Positions 56,363-64,000 of a stretch of 64,000 nt of DNA are shown here, in pieces (within the stretch, counting starts at the first letter, position 1; each line of letters begins with the position of its first letter). The DNA comes from Bacteroidaceae bacterium. GTDB lineage: Bacteria; Bacteroidota; Bacteroidia; Bacteroidales; Bacteroidaceae. The notes under the pieces are model-generated. The model was given only the letters and a program-made list of their open reading frames with translations, did not search any database and was not told the origin of the DNA. The translations under genes and the position numbers were made by a program. The DNA is taken from the NCBI GenBank assembly GCA_900772575.1, contig CAAHEN010000248.1:6071-70070 (forward strand), written 5' to 3'.

Positions 56363-56959
56363 ATGTCCGGAACCAAACGCATCAAGACAGCCCTCATCTC
56401 TGTCTTTCACAAAGATGGGTTGGAGCAGATTTTGGCCAAGCTCCATGCCGATGGGGTGAAATTTCTCTCAACAGGGGGAACCCAGCAATTCATAGAATCT
56501 CTCGGTTACCCCTGCCATAAGGTAGAGGACATCACCACATACCCTTCCATCCTCGGCGGCCGCGTCAAGACACTCCATCCCAAAATATTCGGCGGCATTC
56601 TGGGACGCCGCGCCCTGGCATCCGATACCCAGCAGATGGCACAGTACGACATTCCTGAAATAGACCTTGTGGTTGTTGATCTCTATCCTTTTGAGGACAC
56701 GGTGGCAAGCGGCGCCTCGGCAACCGACATCATTGAAAAAATCGATATCGGCGGTATCTCGCTGATTCGTGCCGGCGCAAAGAACTTCAACGACGTAGTT
56801 ATCGTCCCCTCTAAGGCCGAATATCCCCTGTTGCAAAAGATTCTCGACGAGAAAGGAGCACAGACCGATCTTGATGAACGCCGCACCTTTGCCACACGCG
56901 CTTTCGGCGTCAGCAGCCACTACGACAGTGCCATCCACGCTTGGTTTGAGCAAGCATAA
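56363..56959 (+). CDS. purH: Stand-alone IMP cyclohydrolase (N-terminal domain of PurH)
   Basis: Closes the ring of FAICAR to form inosine monophosphate, the last step of purine synthesis. The 198 residues cover just the MGS-like cyclohydrolase domain: STGGTQQFIE, GGRVKTLHPKIFGGIL, VDLYPFEDTV and IGGISLIRAGAKNF are all present, and the end (HYDSAIHAWFEQA) matches the end of that domain. The AICAR-transformylase domain, usually fused in a protein of about 510 residues, is missing. mreB starts 65 bases later, so there is no room for it and no sign of a frameshift. A separate transformylase must exist elsewhere if the pathway is complete. Confidence 0.9.
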   Translation: MSGTKRIKTALISVFHKDGLEQILAKLHADGVKFLSTGGTQQFIESLGYPCHKVEDITTYPSILGGRVKTLHPKIFGGILGRRALASDTQQMAQYDIPEIDLVVVDLYPFEDTVASGASATDIIEKIDIGGISLIRAGAKNFNDVVIVPSKAEYPLLQKILDEKGAQTDLDERRTFATRAFGVSSHYDSAIHAWFEQA

Positions 56960-57024
56960 CTGAATACGGAGAAGCCAACGGACTTCCTATACCTTATCCC
57001 CAATAAGCACCACACGAAAAATAA

Positions 57025-58065
57025 ATGAGCGCATTCAATATATTCTCTAAGATGTTCTCGTTCACCCAAGAGCTGGCCATCGACCTCGGCACAGCCAACA
57101 CCATCATCATCAGCGATGACCAGATCACGGTGAATGAGCCGTCAGTCGTAGCCTTGGACCGACAGTCAGAAAAGATGATTGCCGTTGGCGAGCAGGCCAA
57201 ACTGATGTATGAGAAGACCAACGACAAGATCCGCGTCATCCGTCCACTGCGCGATGGCGTCATAGCCGACTTCAATGCTTGCGAGCAGATGATGCGTGGC
57301 CTCATCAAAATGGTCCATCGCGGCAAACGTCTCTTCTCGCCTTCACTGCGCATGGTCATCGGCGTCCCCTCCGGTTCTACTGAAGTGGAACTTCGCGCCG
57401 TGCGTGACTCAGCCGAGCATGCCGGTGGCCGTGACATTTACCTGCTGTTCGAACCGATGGCCGCCGCTATCGGCATAGGCATAGACGTCAATGCCCCCGA
57501 GGGCAACATGGTGGTCGACATCGGTGGTGGCACAACTGAAATCGCAGTCATCTCATTGGGCGGCATCGTCTCCAATAACTCCATCAAGATGGCCGGCGAC
57601 GACTTTACCACAGACATCAAGGACTATATGAGCCGCCAGCACAACGTCAAGGTCAGCGAACGAATGGCCGAGCGCATCAAGATTCATGTCGGTGCCGCCC
57701 TGACCGATCTGGAGAACCCACCTGAGGATTATGTCGTTCACGGGCCGAACCGCATCACGACCATGCCGATGGAGATTCCCGTCTGCTACCAAGAGATCGC
57801 ACATTGTCTGGAGAAATCAGTGGCGAAAATCGAGCAGGCCATTATCTCCGCCCTTGAAAAGACACCGCCAGAACTCTACGCCGACATCGTTAAGAACGGC
57901 ATATACCTTACCGGAGGGGGAGCTCTCTTGCGGGGACTCGACAAACGGCTCACAGACAAAATAAATATTCCGTTCCATGTGGCTGAAGACCCATTGCTCT
58001 GTGTCGCACGTGGCACTGGCAAGGCCCTGAAAAACGTTGACAACTTTACTTTCCTGATGCGTTAA
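57025..58065 (+). CDS. mreB: Rod-shape determining protein MreB
   Basis: Actin-like ATPase that forms filaments on the inner face of the membrane and guides sidewall synthesis. The 346 residues carry the ASKHA phosphate motifs AIDLGTANT near residue 20 and VVDIGGGTTEIAV near 160, plus GVPSGSTEVE, FEPMAAAIG and LTGGGALLRG near 295. The N-terminus has an amphipathic stretch (FNIFSKMFSFT) suited to membrane contact. It follows purH by 65 bases and heads mreB-mreC-mreD-mrdA-rodA. Confidence 0.97.
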   Translation: MSAFNIFSKMFSFTQELAIDLGTANTIIISDDQITVNEPSVVALDRQSEKMIAVGEQAKLMYEKTNDKIRVIRPLRDGVIADFNACEQMMRGLIKMVHRGKRLFSPSLRMVIGVPSGSTEVELRAVRDSAEHAGGRDIYLLFEPMAAAIGIGIDVNAPEGNMVVDIGGGTTEIAVISLGGIVSNNSIKMAGDDFTTDIKDYMSRQHNVKVSERMAERIKIHVGAALTDLENPPEDYVVHGPNRITTMPMEIPVCYQEIAHCLEKSVAKIEQAIISALEKTPPELYADIVKNGIYLTGGGALLRGLDKRLTDKINIPFHVAEDPLLCVARGTGKALKNVDNFTFLMR

Positions 58066-58182
58066 GCAGCCAGCCGAACAATGGCCGGCCATCACTCACA
58101 GATGACGATTATGTCCCTGCAAGATGAGGGTCTGGCCGCCGATGTAGAAATGTCTACAGGGACATTCGGCTATGTTTTTCCT

Positions 58183-59046
58183 ATGTACTATCTGCTGGAA
58201 TTTATCCGTAAAAACCACTATGTGCTGCTCTTCATCGTACTGGAAGTGGCAAGCTTTGTCATGCTCTTCCGCTTCAACAGTTATCAGGGCAGCGTATGGC
58301 TTTCATCGGCTAACAGCGTTGTGGCTGAGGTGAACCGCTGGTATAGTGACGTCGTCTCATATATCGGCCTGCGCGACGTCAACCGCCGATTGACAGATGA
58401 GAACGTACGGTTACAGATAGAGACCAACCGGCTTCGTCAAGCACTGGCAACCGCGACAGGGAAACCCAGCGAAACGGAGATCCTTATACGCGAAAAACTG
58501 GCGAATTACAAGCTCATTCCAGCCACCGTCGTTTCCAACGATCTGGCGCACGACAACCACTACTTGGTCATTGACCGCGGCACCAACGACGGTGTAAGCC
58601 CGGAAATGGGCGTTGTCGGCGGCGGCGGCATTGTCGGTATAGTCTATCTCACAGGCCCCAACTTCTCTCTCGTCATCCCCGTGACTAACAAGAAGTCGAG
58701 CATCAGTTGCCGCATCCGCCACCAGAACTACTTCGGCTACCTCCAGTGGGAAGGCAGCAACCTGCTCCATGCCTATGTGGACGATATCCCCCGCTACGCG
58801 CATGTGAAGAAAGGAGAAGTCGTGGAGACTAGCGGCTACTCGTCTGTCTTCCCGCCAGGCATCTTCGTTGGCCGTATCACAGAGGTGCGCAATTCTGCAG
58901 ACGGTCAATCGTATAAGCTAGACGTTACTCTTGGCACAGACTTTGCTCGTCTGCGTGACGTCAACGTCATCGCCACACCCTACAAGGCCGAGATCGACAC
59001 ACTGCGCTCCCATGCCGCAGAGGCGGAAAGCAGCATGGGCAACTGA
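58183..59046 (+). CDS. mreC: Rod-shape determining protein MreC
   Basis: Periplasmic scaffold of the elongation machinery, activating PBP2-RodA. From ATG 58183 (MYYLLEFIRKNHYVLLF) the protein has 287 residues, with one membrane segment, a coiled coil at about residues 65-100 and a beta-barrel domain with GVSPEMGVVGGGGIVGIV and ETSGYSSVFPPGIFVG. An in-frame ATG at 58081 would add 34 residues before the usual Bacteroidetes start; those residues look unlike MreC, so I prefer the later start. It is followed by mreD after 54 bases. Confidence 0.9.
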   Translation: MYYLLEFIRKNHYVLLFIVLEVASFVMLFRFNSYQGSVWLSSANSVVAEVNRWYSDVVSYIGLRDVNRRLTDENVRLQIETNRLRQALATATGKPSETEILIREKLANYKLIPATVVSNDLAHDNHYLVIDRGTNDGVSPEMGVVGGGGIVGIVYLTGPNFSLVIPVTNKKSSISCRIRHQNYFGYLQWEGSNLLHAYVDDIPRYAHVKKGEVVETSGYSSVFPPGIFVGRITEVRNSADGQSYKLDVTLGTDFARLRDVNVIATPYKAEIDTLRSHAAEAESSMGN

Positions 59047-59100
59047 TTCACACTAATGTCCATACGACGCCAGACACGCTAAGATACGCAACCTTCCACC

Positions 59101-59616
59101 ATGCTACAGACGATAATCTCCCGCTTGGGTTGGTTCGTGCTACTGCTCTTTCTGCAAGTGCTCGTGTTCAACCACATACACATCACAGGCTACGCCACAC
59201 CATTGCCCTATGTCTACTTCTTACTGATACTGCCAGGCAACACACCGCGCTGGTTGTACGTGGCACTGGGCTTTATCATGGGACTGGCCATCGACTTGTT
59301 CACCAATACACCGGGTATGGCTGCGGCCTCGCTTTGTGCCTGCGGGCTCTTGGCCCCACTGCTCCTGAAAGCCTTCAAACCCTCCGATAAGGAACTCAGC
59401 GAAATGCGCCCCTCATCCCGTTCTATGAAGTGGGGCGGATTTTTGCGTTACGCGGCCAGCATGACATTTATCCAATGCACACTGTTCTTTGTCATAGAGG
59501 CCTTCTCATTCAACAGTTGGCAGCCCTTGCTCATCAATATCGGTGGCAGCAGCCTACTGACCATGCTTTTCATCTACGGACTTGAGCGCCTACGTTCGCG
59601 CCGGCCGGAGCAATAG
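59101..59616 (+). CDS. mreD: Rod-shape determining protein MreD
   Basis: Integral membrane partner of MreC in the elongasome. The 171 residues have five or six hydrophobic segments and the characteristic GFIMGLAIDLFTNTPGM at about residues 58-75. Sequence conservation in this family is low, and the position between mreC and mrdA carries much of the evidence. It is 80 bases from mrdA. Confidence 0.9.
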   Translation: MLQTIISRLGWFVLLLFLQVLVFNHIHITGYATPLPYVYFLLILPGNTPRWLYVALGFIMGLAIDLFTNTPGMAAASLCACGLLAPLLLKAFKPSDKELSEMRPSSRSMKWGGFLRYAASMTFIQCTLFFVIEAFSFNSWQPLLINIGGSSLLTMLFIYGLERLRSRRPEQ

Positions 59617-59696
59617 GCTAGCAGAAACTTATTCAACGAGACTATAGGGGCAAGGGGGCTCCTCCCATACCCCGCTTCACCTCTCCACATACACAC

Positions 59697-61538
59697 ATGT
59701 CGGACGAAACCAATTACAGCACACGTAAATTCGTAGTCGGCAGCATTGCCGTCGGTGTAGTCATCATTTACCTCATACGCCTGTTTTCCCTACAGCTCAT
59801 GAGCGATGACTACAAGAAAAATGCCGACTCCAACGCCTTCCGCAAGGAAATCCAGTTCCCTTCCCGCGGGCTCATCATGGATCGCAAGGGCAGGTTGATG
59901 GTCTACAACGAGGCCTCTTACAACATCATGGTCGTCATGAATGACCAACGCGGGGTCGACACGCTCGACTTCTGCCGCACCGTGGGCATCACCAAGGATT
60001 TCTACATCAAGCGCATGGACGAAATTAAGAAGAAGCCCAACTATTCCCGTTATACACCCCAGCTTTTCATGAGCCAGATTCCACCTGAGGAATTTTCTGT
60101 ATTTCGTGAGAAACTGTTCCGCTTCAAGGGATTCTCCTCTGAGAAACGCTCCGTACGCAACTACACCACCGGCCTAGGCGCCCACATTCTGGGTGACGTT
60201 GGCGAAGTGGATGACGAAGACATCAAGGGTGACAGCTACTACCAGAGCGGTGACTATATTGGCAAACTGGGCGTAGAGCGCTCATATGAAAAACAGCTGC
60301 GCGGAGAGAAGGGCATGCGCATCATGCTTCGCGACGTTCGTGGCCGCACCCAAGGCCGCTACCAGAACGGCAAGTACGACAAAGCGCCCGTACCCGGCAA
60401 GGATCTCACGCTCAGCATCGACATGGATCTTCAAGCACTTGCAGAGCGCTTGCTGGAGGGAAAGCTGGGCGCTATTGTGGCCATTGAGCCTTCGACGGGA
60501 GAAATTCTCTGTATGGCCTCTTCGCCATCGTACGATCCCCGTAAGATGGTCGGACGCAACCGTGGCAAGAACCATAAACTTCTGAGCCACGACCCTATGA
60601 AACCCCTACTCAACCGTGCCATCATGGGCACTTATCCCCCTGGATCGACGTTCAAGATATCACAAGCGCTCATCGGCCTACAGGAGGGAAGCATAGATCC
60701 GCAGATTTCCTTTCCTTGCCACCACGGCTTCAACTACAAAGGCCTGCACGTCGGCTGTCACGGGCATGCCTCCCCCATCAATCTGGTACCTGCCATCGGC
60801 ACTTCCTGCAACGCTTATTTCTGCTGGAACCTTTATCGCCTCATCAGCAACCGTGCCAAGTATGGTTCTGTGCAGAACGCGCTCACATGCTGGAAAGACC
60901 ATTTGGTAGACATGGGCTTCGGCTACAAGCTCGGCATCGATCTCCCCGGTGAACGTCGTGGTATGATACCCAACGCCAAGTACTATGACGACCACTACCA
61001 CAAGGCGTGGAATGCACTGACCATCATCTCCATCTCTATCGGACAAGGGGAGGTCACCGCCACCCCGTTGCAAATCGTCAACCTTGCAGCCACCGTCGCC
61101 AACCGTGGGCACTACTACATCCCTCATGTCGTCCACAGCATTCAAGGCAGCCGTCTCGACTCCATCTACCTCCATCCTCACCGCACCGATATCAACCGGC
61201 GCTGGTATGATTATGCAGTAGCCGGCATGCGCCGTGCCGTGACCAACGGTACATGCAGTGCGGCGAGCATCCCCGGCTACGAGGTCTGTGGCAAGACCGG
61301 TACGGCACAAAACCGTGGACACGATCATTCTGCGTTCATGGGCTTCGCACCGATGGACAAGCCACGCATCGCTGTCGTGGCCTATGTCGAGAACGGCGGC
61401 TTCGGCGCTGTCTATGGCGTACCCATCGGCGGCCTCATCATGGAACAATATCTCAACGGCAAGCTGTCGCCTTTCTCCGAGAAACGGGCAGCCGTCATTC
61501 AAAGCCGGCACATCAAATATGGCGACTATGTCAGATAA
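59697..61538 (+). CDS. mrdA: Penicillin-binding protein 2
   Basis: Class B transpeptidase that crosslinks sidewall peptidoglycan with RodA. The 613 residues have an N-terminal membrane segment (residues about 12-32), a dimerisation or pedestal domain beginning near FPSRGLIMDRKG, and the active site: Ser 317 in the STFK tetrad of GSTFKISQ, Ser 370 in the SCN motif and Lys 533 in CGKTGTAQN. The end overlaps the rodA start by 20 bases. Confidence 0.96.
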   Translation: MSDETNYSTRKFVVGSIAVGVVIIYLIRLFSLQLMSDDYKKNADSNAFRKEIQFPSRGLIMDRKGRLMVYNEASYNIMVVMNDQRGVDTLDFCRTVGITKDFYIKRMDEIKKKPNYSRYTPQLFMSQIPPEEFSVFREKLFRFKGFSSEKRSVRNYTTGLGAHILGDVGEVDDEDIKGDSYYQSGDYIGKLGVERSYEKQLRGEKGMRIMLRDVRGRTQGRYQNGKYDKAPVPGKDLTLSIDMDLQALAERLLEGKLGAIVAIEPSTGEILCMASSPSYDPRKMVGRNRGKNHKLLSHDPMKPLLNRAIMGTYPPGSTFKISQALIGLQEGSIDPQISFPCHHGFNYKGLHVGCHGHASPINLVPAIGTSCNAYFCWNLYRLISNRAKYGSVQNALTCWKDHLVDMGFGYKLGIDLPGERRGMIPNAKYYDDHYHKAWNALTIISISIGQGEVTATPLQIVNLAATVANRGHYYIPHVVHSIQGSRLDSIYLHPHRTDINRRWYDYAVAGMRRAVTNGTCSAASIPGYEVCGKTGTAQNRGHDHSAFMGFAPMDKPRIAVVAYVENGGFGAVYGVPIGGLIMEQYLNGKLSPFSEKRAAVIQSRHIKYGDYVR

Positions 61539-62988
61539 AACACGCTATCCTCTCTTTATGGCCGACTGGGTGGTCATCTTGCTCTATGTCGCCCTGCTCA
61601 CATTCGGCTGGTTCAGTATCTGTGGTGCCAGCCACGAGATTGGCGACACAGACTTTTTCAGCTGGGGCACACGAACGGGCAAGCAGCTTGTCTGGATCGC
61701 CTTGGCTTTCGGCATGGGCTTCGTCTTGCTGATGACAGACGACCGTTACTTCGATGCCTTGGCAGACTTGCTCTACTGGGTGATGATGGTTGTCTTGCTC
61801 ATCACGCCTTTCATCGCCAAGGATATCAAAGGCTCACGCTCATGGATCAGCCTTGGTGCCGTCAGCCTACAGCCGGCTGAGTTCGCAAAGTGCGCCACTG
61901 CGCTAGCCGTGGCAAAACTCATCAACCACTATGGCTTCTCGCTTGACAACATGCGGAATCTGGCCCGGGCCGCAAGCTTGGTGCTGCTCCCCATGGCACT
62001 TATCATCATGCAGCGCGAGACAGGATCAGCCTTGGTCTACCTCGCGTTCTTCTTCATGTTCTACCGCGAAGGCATGCCGGGCTGTTTTCTCTTCACTGCC
62101 ACAGCGGCCGTAGCCTATTTCGTCATCGGCATCCGCTTTTCGGGCGACATAATGCCCCACACGCTCACGTCTATCGGTGAATTTGTGGTTCTGACACTCA
62201 TATGGCTCTTCACATGGGGACTGACGGCAGTCTACTGCCCCGGTACGCCTCACGCGCGCCGCATACTTATCGGGGGCGGGACAGCCATAGCATTGGCTTG
62301 GATGTTCTCCCGTTTCGTCATCCCCTTCGATGTTTCGTGGGTGCAGATCGGCGTCTGTTTCGGCATTGCAGGTTATATGGGGTGGCAGGCACTTGGCGAA
62401 CGCATCGGCAAGTATGCCTTCATCGCCATCTTCGCCATCGGATCGACGGCCTTCCTCTACACGGCAGACTACACGCTCAACAAGATTCTGGAACCGCACC
62501 AACAGACTCGCGTACGCGTGCTCCTAGGTATGGAGGAAAACATCACTGGCGCTGGTTATAACGTCAACCAGAGCAAGATAGCTATCGGCTCCGGTGGACT
62601 CATCGGCAAGGGCTTTATGAACGGTACACAGACTAAGCTCAAGTATGTCCCTGAGCAGGACACAGACTTCATCTTCTGCACCGTCGGTGAGGAGGAGGGG
62701 TTCATCGGGTCGGCAGCCGTGCTATTCATGTTCCTGGCGCTCATCCTGCGCCTCGTCTACCTCTCCGAACGCCAGTCGACGAAATTCGGTCGTGTCTACG
62801 GCTACTGCGTGCTGAGCATTCTCTTCTTTCACGTGCTCATCAATGTCGGAATGGTCATGGGCATCATGCCCGTCATCGGTATTCCACTGCCCTTCTTCAG
62901 CTATGGTGGCTCGTCGCTCTGGGGATTTACTTTCATGCTGTTCATTTTCCTCCGCATCGATGCTGGCGACAAGCTCCGCCTCAGATGA
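61519..62988 (+). CDS. rodA: Peptidoglycan glycosyltransferase RodA
   Basis: SEDS-family polymerase that builds glycan strands from lipid II with PBP2. The 489 residues are longer than E. coli RodA (370), with extra membrane segments in the middle (about residues 215-300), as in other Bacteroidetes. Family motifs are GSRSWISLG followed by LQPAEFAKCATAL, MQRETGSALVYLA, and near the end GIPLPFFSYGGSSL. ATG 61519 lies inside the end of mrdA; ATG 61528 is equally possible. The longer frame to 61258 would run through mrdA and is rejected. Confidence 0.95.
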   Translation: MATMSDKTRYPLFMADWVVILLYVALLTFGWFSICGASHEIGDTDFFSWGTRTGKQLVWIALAFGMGFVLLMTDDRYFDALADLLYWVMMVVLLITPFIAKDIKGSRSWISLGAVSLQPAEFAKCATALAVAKLINHYGFSLDNMRNLARAASLVLLPMALIIMQRETGSALVYLAFFFMFYREGMPGCFLFTATAAVAYFVIGIRFSGDIMPHTLTSIGEFVVLTLIWLFTWGLTAVYCPGTPHARRILIGGGTAIALAWMFSRFVIPFDVSWVQIGVCFGIAGYMGWQALGERIGKYAFIAIFAIGSTAFLYTADYTLNKILEPHQQTRVRVLLGMEENITGAGYNVNQSKIAIGSGGLIGKGFMNGTQTKLKYVPEQDTDFIFCTVGEEEGFIGSAAVLFMFLALILRLVYLSERQSTKFGRVYGYCVLSILFFHVLINVGMVMGIMPVIGIPLPFFSYGGSSLWGFTFMLFIFLRIDAGDKLRLR

Positions 62989-63041
62989 GCGGAGACAACA
63001 AATCACAACTGAGATAAAACGCATATTCACACACCTCCAAC

Positions 63042-63497
63042 ATGCCAAAGAATTATATTAACCGCAAGCTAGCCTTTCTGTTCATCGTGGTCATTGGGGC
63101 CATACTCTACGGCATTGTCTACTTGAAAAACAATGCCCACGTTCCCGACGAAGACGCCGAAGCCGACACCACGGCCGAGCGTGACAATGTAGCAATCCCG
63201 GACACGACCATAGCACCCGACCTGCGCCCCGCAGTCACAGACACGGTCGTCGCCACACAACCCGATTCTGTGGGCCGTGATCCGCGTCCTGCTGACGAGG
63301 CCGGAGCCGAAGACGGCTACTGGAACGGATACTACGATGGCGTCGCCGGACGCGAAATGACCGAGCACGACGTGTCGAGCTCTTTCCCTACACGTGAAGA
63401 GCGCGACACCTATGCCATCAATTATACTGAGGGCTACCGCCGTGGCTACGACGAAGGCAAGCGCAGTAAGGCCAACACGCAGCCAGAGACGCACTGA
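63042..63497 (+). CDS. Small single-pass membrane protein with two GYxxGYxxG motifs
   Basis: A 151-residue protein of unknown function. Residues 10-29 form a membrane segment (FLFIVVIGAILYGIVYL). A stretch of about 60 residues rich in Asp, Pro, Thr and Ala follows. Near the end come two similar motifs, GYWNGYYDGVAG at about 97 and YTEGYRRGYDEGKR at about 128, spaced by about 30 residues. Such Gly-Tyr repeats usually form tight helix contacts. It follows rodA by 53 bases with no terminator between, so it is probably cotranscribed with the elongation genes. Confidence 0.7.
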   Translation: MPKNYINRKLAFLFIVVIGAILYGIVYLKNNAHVPDEDAEADTTAERDNVAIPDTTIAPDLRPAVTDTVVATQPDSVGRDPRPADEAGAEDGYWNGYYDGVAGREMTEHDVSSSFPTREERDTYAINYTEGYRRGYDEGKRSKANTQPETH

Positions 63498-63519
63498 CGC
63501 CGCACCACACCGCACAGAC

Positions 63520-63541
63520 AGGGCAGTATCGAAAGTGCCCT
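63520..63541 (+). other. Small hairpin after the last gene
   Basis: AGGGCA and TGCCCT pair around ten bases. The following TTATG is a poor U-tract, so it is at best a weak terminator. Between 63542 and 63913 I see no gene, RNA or repeat that I can support. Confidence 0.35.
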
Positions 63542-63913
63542 TATGCTTGAGAGCTCAGAACACACTCACCGTGCCAGTGGGTGCACAGATGAGCTTGCTC
63601 CAACTATGCCTTATACAGCTGAGGCCTATCTGATACTCTAGATCACAGCACCTTGGAGGCATCTGACGTTCACATATTGGACATAGCAGGTAAAACTTGG
63701 GGGACGCATTGACGAAGTCAGGAAAACGACAAACGACCTTGGAACTGCCCCTCTTCTTATCGCAAAGCTAGTGATTTTTCACATAACAAGTTAATTATCA
63801 ATGAGTCCAAGTTGAATATAGCATTCCATTTCACCATTTTGTGACGGTTTTCAGGTATACGGGAAGTCCATCCCCAGTATGAGCATGGCTCCCATGACGG
63901 TCTAAGATTTGAG

Positions 63914-63996
63914 TTTAACACTGCTTGCTTTCGGCGCCCGGAAGCTGTATCTTTGCAGTAGAGGAAACGGCTATCCCACACGGATAGCCGTTTTTT
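63914..63996 (+). repeat. Compact promoter-plus-terminator element, copy 2
   Basis: Matches 23275-23356 without gaps up to the hairpin loop. It reads TTTAACACTGCTTGCTTTC, TATCTTTG at 63949-63956 as the -7 box, then GAGGAAA and the hairpin CGGCTATCC-CACAC-GGATAGCCG followed by TTTTTT. By my count 63 of 78 positions outside the loop agree with copy 1. In the stem the first G-C pair of copy 1 is C-G here, and a U-G pair of copy 1 is U-A here, so pairing is kept while bases change. As in copy 1 there is no room for a protein. Confidence 0.7.
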
Positions 63997-64000
63997 GTGC

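Noticed and set aside
63757..63981. 74-codon minus-strand frame at the end of the window
   Set aside because: It overlaps the promoter-plus-terminator element and shows no protein-like features. I also considered an insertion-sequence remnant in 63640-63860, but recognise no transposase motif or inverted ends.
1..64000. CRISPR array, prophage, integron or conjugative module
   Set aside because: No regularly spaced repeats, integrase, transposase, relaxase or phage structural genes are visible; the content is mostly core housekeeping.

Overview
The window looks like chromosomal core sequence from a Bacteroidales bacterium, most likely a fairly GC-rich Prevotella-like member of Prevotellaceae. 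The grounds are: (i) repeated promoters of the Bacteroidetes type, TTTG-N19/20-TAnnTTTG, several of them perfect; (ii) almost no Shine-Dalgarno sequences; (iii) families typical of the phylum, such as PPi-dependent phosphofructokinase, 1120-residue SecA, a DUF4105 protein, the mreBCD-mrdA-rodA order behind a purH-type gene, and the aconitase/isocitrate dehydrogenase/citrate synthase cluster; (iv) a large exported protein with a Prevotella-style C-terminal tail, followed by a short peptide beginning MKKKYMTPES. I cannot name the species. There is no rRNA, CRISPR array, intact insertion sequence, integrase or phage module.

Layout. 1-4.9 kb: an MltF-like lytic transglycosylase lipoprotein, a Dna2-like nuclease-helicase and tRNA-Lys(CTT). 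5.2-7.7 kb: a clostripain-family lipoprotein, convergent with a YeiH-type exporter. 8-13 kb: acnA-icd-gltA, which make 2-oxoglutarate from oxaloacetate and acetyl-CoA. 13-18.6 kb: queD-queE (queuosine precursor), convergent with mltG-mfd. 18.7-23.1 kb: acyl-CoA synthetase, map-tsaD and a PncC/CinA protein. 23.1-24 kb: an 840-base gene-free stretch with terminators, one copy of a compact promoter-plus-terminator element, and a strong promoter behind a run of eight C. 24-26.8 kb: the mosaic surface protein and its small partner. 27-31 kb: PPi-phosphofructokinase, GH25 lysozyme and DUF4105 protein. 31-39.3 kb: a degenerate alkaline-phosphatase-like protein, secA and clpB. 39.4-55.9 kb: minus-strand housekeeping genes in runs (nadE and a BatD-like gene; aminotransferase, LolC/E-like permease, rpe, nrnA, aspS; and an apparent seven-gene run from a solute-binding lipoprotein through TPR, ettA, yigZ, GNAT and yfcE to ttcA). 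56.3-63.5 kb: a stand-alone IMP-cyclohydrolase gene followed by mreB, mreC, mreD, mrdA, rodA and a small membrane protein. 63.5-64 kb: gene-free, ending in the second copy of the promoter-plus-terminator element.

Much of the content serves the cell envelope: peptidoglycan cutting and elongation (MltF-like, MltG, GH25, PBP2/RodA with MreBCD), protein export (SecA) and lipoprotein sorting (LolC/E-like). Around it lie central metabolism, tRNA modification and stress functions (ClpB, Mfd, EttA). The least explained signal is the roughly 82-base element present at 23275-23356 and again at 63914-63996. In it a Bacteroidetes promoter is followed almost at once by an intrinsic terminator whose stem is kept by compensatory changes between the copies. 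Other points for a second look are the split purH, the phosphatase-fold protein beside secA that has lost its catalytic residues, the mosaic surface protein, and the small conserved-looking peptide.
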